This document shows positions 1-8,639 of a stretch of 17,253 bases of DNA, in pieces (the stretch's first letter is position 1; each line of letters begins with the position of its first letter). Source of the DNA: Melampsora larici-populina 98AG31. Its lineage: Eukaryota; Basidiomycota; Pucciniomycetes; Pucciniales; Melampsoraceae. Location: assembly GCF_000204055.1 (NCBI RefSeq), contig NW_006768906.1, positions 27,172 through 44,424 on the forward strand, written 5' to 3'. The notes under the pieces were generated by a model. The model had not been told where the DNA came from. It made no database searches and was given only the letters and a program-made list of their open reading frames with translations. Position numbers and translations under genes: made by a program.

Positions 1-2
1 AG

Positions 3-182
3 GAGAAGATTGATGAGAGGAGAAGAAAGCATGAGCAGCGGGAATCGAAGAGGCATAAGCGCGCACAAGATGATATTGAAAAAGAAAAAGTCAAATTTCG
101 GAATCAGAGGATGATGCAATGGCTACGAGAAGGTGTTCAAGAAAATGATCTTGATGCAAAAGAGCTGGAGTATCAAAGGTGA
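3..182 (+). CDS. 3' end of a charged, probably coiled-coil protein (partial, unknown function)
   Basis: An open frame enters from the left edge and runs 59 codons to a TGA at 180-182. The peptide is very rich in Glu, Lys, Arg and Gln and has almost no hydrophobic stretch (for example KRHKRAQDDIEKEKVKF), which suggests a long charged helix or coiled coil. It ends only 11 bp from the stop of the minus-strand DUF6589-like gene, so the two genes would be tail to tail. The last codons read CAAAGGTGAGA, so the apparent stop could instead belong to a GTGAGA splice donor and the gene could continue; the sequence does not decide this. I recognise no family. Being open and compositionally biased is the only evidence that it is coding. 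Confidence 0.4.
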   Translation, partial: EKIDERRRKHEQRESKRHKRAQDDIEKEKVKFRNQRMMQWLREGVQENDLDAKELEYQR

Positions 183-193
183 GACTTGCCTGT

Positions 194-3151
194 TTATTCT
201 CCTGCCTCCCAATCACGCAGCTCAGGATCAATTTGAAACTCGTATGGATCTGACTCTTCTTCCACATTTGATGTGACTTCGGAATTGTAGATCCCTCGAA
301 AGGGCCAATGAAATCGGTCATTTGTCCCGCTCAGAGAATCTTGAGACAGTTTGACTGTTCCGAGGAGATAGATATCAGGAATCAGACCACTTCTTATTGT
401 TGATCCGGCTTGACAGCTAATTAAGTTGTTATCTCGAGCAAAGCCAACAAAGTTCTGAACTGTATTGAGTGTGAGCAATGTCTTTGATGACTGGTATGTG
501 TCATTTAACCCTGAGCGCCCCTTGAGTGTATGAAGGAGCTTCCGGAGCTGAAAAGCAGATGAGTCAGGATCATCAAATCAGACCATATAGCTCACAAATT
601 ACTCACATGGGGTACACATATTGAAAATGTATCCCTCAAGCGAGAAATTTCTGTCCCACTCCCCTATGTGAATTCAAAACCACTATATAGATCAACATCC
701 ACTTTAATAGTATATCAAAGAGAATAACTCACCGATCTATTGTAGAAATACTTTATCCAATAGTTTTGAACTTCAAGGAAAACATCCTTGGCCACAAAGT
801 GATTTTGTCGTCCGCTTGGAGCAATTAACATTGAATGTAAAATGACATGAGCCATTGGCTGTGGGAGTGTTTTGGTTAAGAGAACAACCACTCGTGGAAG
901 ATAGGTTGAGTAATGAGTGAGACCATTCATTCCTTGAATCATCACACTCCATCTCTTCCACATAAGCATGAGACGGCCGATATCTCCCGCAGACATTGCT
1001 CGCTTTGCTTCGACAACAGTCGCAAAGTCTCGTAACCTCAGCAAAAGCTGGCATTTACGCTGGTCTTGATCCTTTTGGGCTGCAGAAAGCGCTGATGTTG
1101 AAAAGATGATTTCAAATGTTTTATCAATAACTTTGTCAAATTCAACAGCATTTGTATCAAACCTTTCTTCAAGATCTAGTTCAGTCTTGCCAAGGATTTC
1201 ACTGTGTATTTTCAAAGGTGTCAGTTTCAAATCGTTTTGTTCTACCAAAAAAAAAAAATCTTTACAGAAGTGCATAGGTTATTGTGGCTTCATGAATTTT
1301 CTCGATCCATCGAAGCATTGATGTGAAATCTTTCTTTGCTGTTGGAGGTGCTTTTTTTCCTGAAAGGGCAACAACAGTCTGCCATGCGCCAAAATCATTC
1401 ATGTCGGATGGGTCTCCCCAATGATGGAGAAGAATGGCTTGAGCAATATTCCAAATTGTATGTCCAGCACCTGGAAGAAGTAAGATATTCTCTAAATTCT
1501 CATCTGCGATCTTTGTTGCTTCACGCTGATTTCGTAGTCCATCAAAGTTGAGGCAAGTACCAAGATCACCCTCCAAAATGTGAGTTCGGTTTGAAAATTC
1601 TTCTTTGGTCAAACCGGATTGGCCAATCACTTCCTGCCACAGCTGACCAACTCCATCAGATCCATTATCAGTTGAATCCATCATTCTGAGCATCAGGATA
1701 TTTGGAACTTGACATTTAATTTGATCAAGTGGCTCCACGTTCAAGAAATTCGATTTTGAAACATTCTTTTTATTTTTGACATAGCGGAGAAAGACAGAGG
1801 CAATCTGATTCTTGAGAGTTAGAATCCACCGACTTTGTTCATCTTCAGTCGGCATCACGAGGCCCAAGTCTATTTTTTTTCGTGCAGTCATCTGTAAGAT
1901 ATGTCGAATGTTGTCTTTGCTGAATGCTCCGGTGTCTAGATCCTTGAGTAGTTTGGGGTTTGATTGATGGATGTAACCCCAAGAACCATGATACATCTGA
2001 GTCTGCTGTTCAATTCTTTCGTGGTGGATACGCTCCTGAATGTCAATGTTATCTAGAACAATCACAGGCGATAAGACCAATTTCTTTGACATCACTACTC
2101 GAATCTTTTTTACTGCCTGTTTTCCTAAACTTGCTAGACCGTTCATCGCAGTTGACCGGGAACAGGTTAATCCGATATAGTTCAGGTAACTATTGATTCT
2201 CTCGGTGACACCACATGCTAAGAAGGTAAGCGAGTTCTCGACTTGGAGACTATTACATCGGCGATTGCAAGCAAAGGCAAGCATTCCCATCAATGTGGCG
2301 TTGATCTGTGTTTGAATCAAACAACAAAAGTATCAGTTTCAACTAAGCTTGTAAAGGTATCTTTCAAAAAAGAGATCGACTGCAACTTACTGCCTGTAGA
2401 CGATTTCTCAAATTAACTCTCTTGTCCTTTGATCTTACATACATCCTCCCTTCAACGTGCTCAGTCGGATCTTTGTCAGGATCGTCCAATTCATTCTCGA
2501 ATTCTCCTTCGAAATCAGAAGAGGAATCTTCAGGGTCTGCTTCATCTGTATCGAAGTCTTTAGAAAGCTGATCATGATGACTATATTCTAATTTTGCTTC
2601 TATCAACCTCCACATGAAATTCATGCTGTCCTTTAGCATCGCATTGCGTCTGTTCTCTTCGCTTCCGTTAAAGAAAGTGTCTTCGAGTTTTGTTGCATTC
2701 ACATATGCACTTTTTTTTGTAGCAGTGTTCCGACGAGGAGTTTTTTGTGTATTAACAATCTCGATAGCCTGAGGGATTGTTTATGAGGAATACATTCTGT
2801 CAGTTCTTGGAAATCTGAAGTTCAGCAAATAAATGTGAGCCATACCTGTTGTAGAACCCACTCTTGCCAGTCATGTCTAGCTTCCGCGGTATTTTCGTCA
2901 TCTACTAATTGTTTGATCGAGTCAAGTAGTCCTCGTGTCGATTTCCACCCAGTTGGTGAGATCCATTGTTTTCTTCGTATGATGATCGACTCTTCCTTTG
3001 AAGCCATGAAGTTCTGAAAGAACTGCTTGGCTGATAGGCCATGGTCTTCTCTCAATCTTACGCAGAGACCTTCGAGTACAGACGTTTTTTTTGACTCTGT
3101 TCGTCCAGTTGTGCGATTAGGCTCTTCTTCGATCACCATTCTCAAGACCAC
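194..3151 (-). CDS. DUF6589-like protein, six exons, transposase-like, apparently intact
   Basis: Six exons on the minus strand join into one open frame of about 867 residues: 3151-2846, 2768-2391, 2305-1266, 1201-733, 663-607 and 547-194. All five introns (77, 85, 64, 69 and 59 nt) have GT-AG ends with donors such as GTATGG, GTAAGT and GTGAGT; four are phase 0 and the third is phase 2. Exon 2 encodes an acidic Asp/Glu/Ser stretch. The core lies in exon 3: FACNRRCNSLQ near residue 240, a LDNIDIQERI block near 313, EGDLGT near 475 followed by Arg residues, and LLPGAGHTIWN near 510. This layout resembles the fungal family Pfam calls DUF6589, which is abundant in basidiomycetes. The D-N-x-D and G-D-x-x-T blocks look like the first two acidic positions of an RNase H-fold (DDE) transposase; that is my inference. 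The tiny 19-codon exon 5 is the least certain part. The surrounding mobile DNA fits a transposon-derived gene. No stop or frameshift was found. Confidence 0.7.
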
Positions 3152-3547
3152 GCAACATCAATTCTCTCAACGACAAAAGTAATAGATTTCGAAATGTTGA
3201 TTGATAACAAAAAGTATGTTAGGAAGATGAGGACTGATCTACTCGTCTCAAAACAAACAACAAGAGGCAAGTGATCATGTTTGATCGATTTCATTGATTG
3301 CATTACTGATATCTCGTCTCTGAAGACCCTTTATATCTTTTTCGCTCTCTGATCTGATGTACACCCGATGATCACATAAGCCACCGATAGCTACCGCTAG
3401 CTACCAACGTCGATTTGCGAAGATCAAAAGCAAATTGTTCATCCCTTAGTATAAAATCTCTTCAGGCTTTCTGAGGTTGTACATAACGATCTTAGGGTTT
3501 GAAATTTCAAATCTAGAAATATGCAGCTTCAATGAATCAACACGATC
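3152..3547. other. Upstream region of the DUF6589-like gene
   Basis: No convincing reading frame is seen. On the minus strand a TATA-like GATATAAAG lies at 3329-3337, about 180 bp before the ATG at 3151, and could serve as a core promoter; this is a motif match only. A short repeat of the type GATAGCTACC / GCTAGCTACC occurs near 3386-3405. Nothing else stands out. Confidence 0.3.
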
Positions 3548-3604
3548 ATGAGCTCTGTCGAGATTCTGAAGAGGCCATTTCCTTCAGAACTCGATAGAGC
3601 TCAT
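3548..3604. repeat. Near-perfect 24/23-nt inverted repeat (hairpin)
   Basis: The arm 3548-3571 (starting ATGAGCTCTGTCGAG) is the reverse complement of 3582-3604 except for one substitution and one single-base indel; the loop is 10 nt. It lies about 400 bp upstream of the DUF6589-like gene. It could be the remnant of a palindromic element end, a structured RNA, or a recombination relic; the sequence does not decide. Confidence 0.75.
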
Positions 3605-3658
3605 CTGATTGATTTTTTGAAGAAATCACATTTGTGGCTCGTGGTGTAAATGCAAAGT

Positions 3659-3847
3659 GAAAAAACGCCCACCAAAAGGTGGCTATTAGTCACGCCACGA
3701 TTGACGTTTAATACGCAAGCCCCCTGTGCCAGGGGCGGACGAGTCCGAGAAAAAATCACCTGGCACAGTGGGCTTGTTGTTAAGCTAGTCAAAACTTCGG
3801 CAGGCAAAAACTGCCAGTTGCCCAGCTGAAAAGTGGAGGTTTTTTCG
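3659..3847. repeat. Fold-back sequence with 18-bp central stem
   Basis: The centre is a stem formed by 3717-3734 (CAAGCCCCCTGTGCCAGG) and 3760-3777 with a single mismatch. Its 25-nt loop holds a second small stem (CGGA / TCCG, 3737-3748). Pairing weakens outward, but the outer ends GAAAAAAC (from 3659) and GTTTTTTC (to 3847) are again complementary, and each flank contains its own small hairpin (CCACC/GGTGG near 3670-3683; GGCAG/CTGCC near 3800-3816). No coding frame fits. It looks like a fold-back MITE or a structured RNA source. I see no clear target-site duplication. Confidence 0.55.
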
Positions 3848-4106
3848 AGTTTTGTTTGAATTCATAGTTCTCCTTTAATATGAATGATGTAATTACAATT
3901 AAAAATAGTCTAGAATGAAAAGAGGAAAGAGGAAAGACTGGTCTGTTTGGATAAATCCAGACAGACTACAGTTAAGTGACTCCTGAAAAGGAGGTTTATA
4001 ATTATAATAAATAAATTTTATAATAAATGAAGGATGGATCCCAAAACGTCCTTCCTTTAATCCTTCTAATTAACAGATTAAAGAGTGAGATAAAGGCCAC
4101 TACACT

Positions 4107-4210
4107 GGTTGTTCTTAAAGTCACCAACTTATGGTTGTTCTTAAGGTCACCAGCCTGAAAGTAATTATATGTAGGTCACTAGCCTTGGGTTGTTGGAAGG
4201 TCACCAACCT
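4107..4210. repeat. Degenerate 26-27 bp tandem repeat, four units
   Basis: Units built on GGTTGTTCTTAAGGTCACCA start near 4107, 4133, 4160 (degenerate, only AGGTCACTAGCCT kept) and 4187. The core AGGTCACCA-CCT is present in each in some form. The spacing of 26-28 bp is regular. Confidence 0.65.
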
Positions 4211-4447
4211 AAAAGAGTTCCTACTTGGGGGAAGTAGAGGATCCAGAAAGGGTGAAGGTATTACTTACTTTTAATCAAGGAACTGATTTAAGTAATGAAG
4301 ATATTGCTAGTCTTATATTTATAAGACTCTTGATGTTACTTCAGTAGAACTTTAATGGTTCTTAAAAGTGGTGTGTAATAAATGCTTGGGGGAGAATTTC
4401 TGAAGGCTGAGAGAGGAGGAGTTTATATACTCTCTTCTCCAAACCTA

Positions 4448-4479
4448 ACTGTAGTGATACTTGTTTGTATCACTACAGT
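4448..4479. repeat. Perfect 13-bp hairpin with 6-nt loop
   Basis: ACTGTAGTGATAC (4448-4460) pairs perfectly with GTATCACTACAGT (4467-4479) across the loop TTGTTT. The stem can extend through AAACC/GGTTT after a 2-nt bulge. It lies just downstream of a TATA-like motif. Confidence 0.8.
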
Positions 4480-4645
4480 GGTTTAGGGTTTAATTATTAT
4501 TGTTAACTATGATTATTATTACTACCTAATTACATATACATGTTATGTAATTTATGTAGTATAAGCATTTTAACTCTTGACACTGAGTTATGAGGTGTAA
4601 TTAGTGTTTTATTACATATTACATATGATTTAAAATGTATATTTA

Positions 4646-4829
4646 CAGTCAACTCTTGATGTAAGCAAGCTCAACGTAGACATATCTCGCTATATGCATA
4701 GGTTTTTGTGGTATTTTTTTTGGTATACATGGGCCCGATAGGCATATTATGCTTTTAAAATTATGCATTGCGCAATATAGGCAAGGGATATATGTTGACC
4801 ATCAATATGCTTACATCAAGAGTTGACTG
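4646..4829. mobile_element. 184-bp MITE of pogo/Tc1-mariner type
   Basis: Perfect 22-bp terminal inverted repeats (4646-4667 and 4808-4829), beginning CAGTCAACTCTTGATG, are flanked on both sides by TA (4644-4645 and 4830-4831), the target duplication expected for the Tc1/mariner/pogo superfamily. There is no coding capacity. A CAGT-starting inverted repeat is typical of pogo-like elements, so an autonomous pogo-like transposase elsewhere in the genome would be needed to move it. It sits 20 bp left of the putative end of hAT-A. Confidence 0.8.
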
Positions 4830-5072
4830 TATATGTAATTAGGATTTATTAGGGCTGTGACCCGGACCCGACCCCGCCTGGCCGACTCTGCCCGGCAACT
4901 TCTGCAGAGCTCACAGTACCGGCCCCGGGGCATTTAAACCTAACTTCATGAGAGTCACAAATGGCCCTGTGGCGCCCCGGGCACTCAACCCGGCCCAAGA
5001 GCCGACACTTTTGAGGCCAAAAATCTCCCACAATGATCACATAATCACAATCTTGTTGATCATCGTTTATAC

Positions 5073-5489
5073 ATGCCCTCCGCCCCAATCACCAGATCCA
5101 CCACCAGCTTGCTTTGTTGCACAATGGCCATTCCCACATCTAGTATTGCTCCTTCTGACTCTATCTCTTCTGTCTCCACTGCTACGGCTGCTTCAGACAC
5201 TACTACTGTAACTCGTACTTCTTGGGTGTGGACCTACTTTGTCCAGGAGGAGGTCAACGGTGTGATGAAGAACATCTGTCATGCCCAAGAGGGTTTGATC
5301 GACGCCGTTGATCCCATGGAACAGGATCTCGAGGCTGTCAACATTTGCAACAAACCAATGGCTATTGACAAGCACGCCAGTACCAAATCTATGATTCAAC
5401 ACCTTTGGCGTGCTCATCGTATAGGCCATCCAATTCAAACCAATCAACCGACTGTTGCAGCCTTCTATATTGATGGTGAACCTGTCAGA
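5073..5489 (+). CDS. hAT-A transposase, exon 1 (BED-like zinc finger)
   Basis: This exon encodes 139 residues from the ATG at 5073 (a second ATG lies at 5115) to a phase-0 donor GTAAGT at 5490. After a Ser/Thr-rich start comes a BED-like finger: SWVWTYF near residue 50, two cysteines in the following 60 residues (ICHAQ and ICNKP), and HASTKSMIQHLWRAHR, whose two histidines would complete the zinc site. BED fingers bind transposon ends in hAT transposases. The last codons, GEPVR, continue in phase into VRPLSRANL of exon 2 at 16830, which gives the usual start of the hAT core. The intron between them now measures about 11.3 kb because a retroelement sits in it; without that insert it would be about 96 nt. 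Confidence 0.75.
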
Positions 5490-5544
5490 GTAAGTTTTAT
5501 TTTCACTTTCATTAATCTCCATCCATGTTTCTCTTTTTCTTATT

Positions 5545-5904
5545 TGGATTGGCACCCGGACGAGGCACGAGGTAGATTGCCCGGGTCCATGGACTATCGG
5601 GGATATCTATCGCGCCTCTGAGGACGAGACTTGTCTCAGAGCCCAGTTGGATAGCCAATCCTCAGGCCCAACGCTCGTGAGGCTCGTTCTCAGCTTTGGG
5701 AATCGAGACAGTCATCACCTGACTGTTCCTGAGACAGAAGTCATGTCTATAACATATCAGCCTCTAGGACTGATCCGTTTCCCCCTTGTCTTCCTGTATA
5801 CTCTTTTCCCTAGCGTGTTCTCTCCATCCCATTCCTTCACTCTCTGGTCTTCATTCTCGACGCTTTCTTTTCTAACCAGGTTTCTTTAAAACTGGTTTTC
5901 GTGT
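5545..5904 (+). repeat. Repeat A1 (left terminal repeat of the Ngaro-like element)
   Basis: These 360 bp recur at 15948-16307 with two substitutions by eye (near 5799 and 5817). It starts TGGATTGGCACCCGG and ends just before the gag leader. A short inverted repeat AACCAG/CTGGTT lies near its end (about 5875-5898). An open frame of 80 codons inside occurs in both copies but I do not regard it as a gene. Confidence 0.9.
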
Positions 5905-5974
5905 TGTTGTTAAAATAAATCGTTAAAGTTATTTAAATAGTTATTCATCGTTATAATAAAAATTAAAGAAGAAG

Positions 5975-7722
5975 ATGTCGAAAAGGAAGAATCCAGCAAG
6001 TAAAGAAGGTCAAGATGTAGTGAACTTACTCACACATGAAGGGAATCAGGCAAATGCCAATATCATGATCCCACCAGCAAATGTCAAAGGAACAAATGAA
6101 GTCGACCAGGCTAATGCCAAAAACGACTCTTCAATTTCTAAATCGAACAATCAAGCAGATGCTATAAATGTTTCGAAGGACACTGAGAAATCAACAAATG
6201 AAATTTCTCGTAAGCTAAAAATTAAAAATTATCATAATTAAGAAATTAATTAAAATGTTTATTGATATGTTTCGTTTTTCTATTTATGACATCAATAATA
6301 GCTGTTCATCAAAACAAGGAAGTATCAATAGATCTCATCAATGATTCTAATAAGGAGATAAACGATGCTGGTAGCAATAGAATCGAGAAAGGAAAAGGGA
6401 TGATTCAAATAGATGATTCTTACAAAGAGCTTCTAGGAAGTAAACCAAACGCTAATGCAACAGGTAACGAAGTTTGACTGATTAGAATAATTAAGTCAAG
6501 AAACTAACTAAAACTTTCCTTGGATCCTCCGTAATTAATTCAATTAGAGAATTTAACTCCGTCAATAATCGTAACTCAACAAATGAAAGATTTAGACATG
6601 ACTATGGATAGAGCTACAGCAGCAGTACTAGCAGGAAATAAAGAAGAAGCAGCCTTTTTGTTTAGAATTCATGAACAAATGAAAGCAGCAGAAGAACGAT
6701 TACGATCATCAACTACTACTTTAAATCCTACTTCTGTATCTTTATCAGTAAATCAAGAGAAGAATTCTAAAGGAGTTAATTTAAAATCAAATCCAATCAT
6801 CATATTAGACGAAAACAATCTCAAACAACCAAATTCAAATAAGGTCGAAGAAGGAAGTGAAATAGTAGAGAATGGTTTCACCTTTAGAGAAGGAGCATCA
6901 ACAAACACCGATAGTAATGTTGGATTAACACCATTTTTCAAAAAGAATATAAAAGAGTTAAAACTTCCAGTTCCACTAACGATCTTTAACGAAGAATGGC
7001 AAGAAGAAGCTTGGCAATATCACACTGAAAAGAAAGTGAAGAGCGACGAATCAACCAAAGCTCAAAACATCTATTCAGGCCTTCCGTATCCTCATGAATT
7101 CTCACAATCATACATGACTTGGACAATAAACTATCGAAATTTCATAAAAGCAATCAGACACAAATTTAAATTCGTAAAATTAGCTGAATGGATAGAAAAA
7201 CATAAAGAGAATGTAGAAAGCATAAGAGAAACTGAGTGACGGATGGTAGCTTTTAGGTATGATATAAGAATGAGAACCCTCCTGTTTACTGAGAAAGTCA
7301 CTTACGAAGATGGAACTACAGGACCAATTGATATTTCAAAATGCAGATTAGATTTAAAAGAAATTTGTTTTGCAAAGGCTAGAAAATGTGATGAACTTAG
7401 CTTCAAAGATAACCCGTATGCTGAAGGTGGTGAAAGATTCGATTGGGATCACAACACCGGTAACCCAAAAACTAGACAAAATCTTTCAAGAAATACTTCG
7501 TTTAACTCAAACCAGAGCACTTCGACTCAAAGAAATTACAATAATAACAATAATTTAAATTCAAATCAAATTAATTCTCAATTTAATAACTCATCTTCAA
7601 ACTATCAAAAACCGCAGAATGATGGTAAGAAGAGAAAAGGTTATTTAGGTGGAAATTTCGATCCTAATTATGTTAGGAAAGGAAAACAACCAGAAACTTC
7701 GAACAATACGAACAAATCGTAA
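5975..7722 (+). pseudogene. gag: Gag-like protein of the Ngaro-like element, three exons, one internal TGA
   Basis: I join exons 5975-6209, 6302-6463 and 6548-7722. Intron 1 (6210-6301, donor GTAAGC, acceptor ATAG) and intron 2 (6464-6547, donor GTAACG, acceptor TTAG) are both phase 1 and restore one frame of 524 codons including the terminal stop. The N-terminal part is low complexity with recurring QANA/NANA motifs. The middle has LPVPLTIFNEEWQEEAWQYH (around 6961-7023) and, after the break, MVAFRYDIRMR, which fits the gag-like ORF1 of DIRS/Ngaro elements. The tail is Asn/Gln/Ser-rich and then basic. A single in-frame TGA at 7237-7239 splits the protein, so this copy is probably dead. The terminal TAA lies inside a perfect GTAAGT, so transcripts could also splice here toward the RT frame. 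The assignment rests on position plus weak similarity. Confidence 0.65.
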
Positions 7723-7857
7723 GTATACGTGTTCTATTTTCAAATTTAGTTTGACCGGGAGTTTCTCCTTTAGAATTGTTCATTCCATCCCTCTTATTGT
7801 TTCTTGAAGTCCTTCATGACTCCCTCTAAACTATGCATGATTAAAGTTAATTGTTAA

Positions 7858-7966
7858 CAGATATTTTGTATTGCTTTTAATTTGTACAATCATTGTAATA
7901 GTAGTGAGGCGATTGAAATAGATCCTATTAAGGAAGTAACAACTAAAAAATCGACGTCTTGTGTAG
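7858..7966 (+). pseudogene. 5' part of the RT reading frame, cut by hAT-B
   Basis: A frame open from 7858 (just after a TAA) reads on to GTA at 7963-7965, where hAT-B begins two bases later. Omitting hAT-B and one TGTGTAG copy, the frame passes without a gap from STSCV into EDIPAKISKERPV of the RT gene. How this part is started is unclear: a donor GTAAGT at 7719 paired with the tandem acceptors TAGTAG (ending 7901 or 7904) would keep gag in phase with it, giving a gag-pol fusion through a 183-186 nt intron. The CAG at 7860 is out of phase. FCIAFNLYNHC near 7864-7896 faintly recalls a gag zinc finger; this is a weak resemblance. Confidence 0.5.
7960..7966. repeat. Left target-site duplication of hAT-B (TGTGTAG)
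   Basis: TGTGTAG immediately precedes the left inverted repeat and recurs immediately after the right one at 12473-12479. An 8-bp alignment (TTGTGTAG against GTGTGTAG) has one mismatch. Confidence 0.85.
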
Positions 7967-7987
7967 CAACGCCACCGCGCTTCGCTC
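7967..7987 (+). repeat. Left terminal inverted repeat of hAT-B
   Basis: The 21 bp match the reverse complement of 12452-12472 at every position. Confidence 0.9.
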
Positions 7988-8215
7988 AAAATAGCGGGAG
8001 CAGAGCGGCAGCGGAGCGGCCGCCCCGCCTGCACTATACTTTCAGCCTTATAGCGGGCGGGGCGCCCCACTATAGCTATGTTCAAAACCTAGCCTAGATA
8101 GCGGTTTGCCTTGCCGCACTGTATAGCGAAATATCGCTGTGCTAAATTGTGACATAGCGCCTCATAGTGCGGCTATGCACCATAGCGTCCTAGCGCCTCA
8201 GAGCGCCATCAATGT
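7988..8215. promoter_or_regulatory. Left subterminal motif cluster of hAT-B (TAGCG)
   Basis: TAGCG occurs seven times here, all in the same orientation, often as ATAGCG, in a GC-rich zone that also repeats AGCGG. Such subterminal repeats are typical binding sites for hAT transposase; that role is inferred. The following stretch to 8435 holds no gene. Confidence 0.6.
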
Positions 8216-8455
8216 AGGACTCAGACGTTTCCGATATCGGAAACTGACTGGTACACTCCTCAGCCCACCCCATCCAACATCAACCATTCATTTATCTACC
8301 TCGGACAACCACCCGGCTCATATACAATAACGACCTGGCACTTCCACCTCCACGGATGAACATCTGAAGAATGCATCTGCACAATTGCAGGATGCTTGTG
8401 CTTCCGGACCACTCGATCTTAGAACCATTCGATCCATGGTTAAAAGGTTGTCAAG

Positions 8456-8547
8456 GTAAGTTCTTCATTTTGCTTGATCTTTATATCGTTCCTCATTTGA
8501 TATCTTCTGTTTACTCATTCCTAATCCATCCTCACCTTTTGTTCTAG
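8456..8547 (+). other. Probable 5'-UTR intron of the hAT-B transposase gene
   Basis: A strong donor GTAAGT at 8456 and the acceptor CTTTTGTTCTAG ending 8547 bracket 92 nt just before the coding start at 8640. Reading through from the ATG at 8436 across this junction meets a stop before 8640, so it would be an untranslated leader intron. Confidence 0.45.
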
Positions 8548-8639
8548 ATTCTCATTCCCTCTATTCAAATCTTCATTCAAATCACTACCCATATTTCAAT
8601 CTTCGATCGAATCATTATCATCCCAATCTTCATTTGAAC

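Larger units (their letters stand above)
3848..4640. other. AT-rich gene-free stretch, possibly an old LTR or other repeat remnant
   Basis: No coding frame is supported. The stretch is AT-rich and full of small inverted repeats, for example GTCTGTTTGGA/TCCAGACAGAC near 3940-3967 and GAAGGA/TCCTTC near 4029-4056. A tandem repeat (4107-4210), a TATA-like GTTTATATAC near 4420-4430 and a perfect hairpin (4448-4479) lie inside. TATA box, hairpin and lack of genes would fit a solo LTR, but I could not find matching TG...CA ends with a target duplication. Confidence 0.3.

Noticed and set aside
91..321. Alternative minus-strand frame overlapping the last DUF6589 exon
   Set aside because: Another frame of the same exon; the exon 6 frame continues in phase from exon 5 and ends cleanly at 194.
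1262..1275. Frameshift near the 12-A run between exons 3 and 4 of the DUF6589-like gene
   Set aside because: A 64-nt intron (1202-1265) with donor GTAAAG, a CTGAC branch-like motif and acceptor ACACAG restores the frame exactly, so no frameshift is needed.
1336..1551. Plus-strand open frames at 1106-1321, 1336-1551, 1960-2196 and 2835-3017
   Set aside because: They lie opposite well-supported minus-strand exons and have no recognisable features.
3735..3760. GGACGAGTCC...GAAA inside the fold-back loop, resembling a hammerhead ribozyme core
   Set aside because: The invariant CUGANGA segment is absent on both strands and the stems do not fit the three-way junction; only short pieces look similar.
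4107..4210. CRISPR-like array
   Set aside because: The units are adjacent, degenerate and without spacers, and the DNA is eukaryotic by its introns.
4849..5211. Open frames in the GC-rich left end of hAT-A
   Set aside because: They are compositional; the transposase exon 5073-5489 in another frame has the BED-like finger and a matching splice donor.
5647..5889. 80-codon open frame in repeat A1 (also at 16050-16292 in A2)
   Set aside because: It occurs in both copies because the repeat is duplicated. It is Ser/Phe/Leu-rich with no recognisable domain and lies in the terminal repeat.
7831..8330. Open frames crossing the left end of hAT-B on either strand
   Set aside because: They arise from GC-rich subterminal repeats; only the part before 7967 belongs to a gene (the RT frame).
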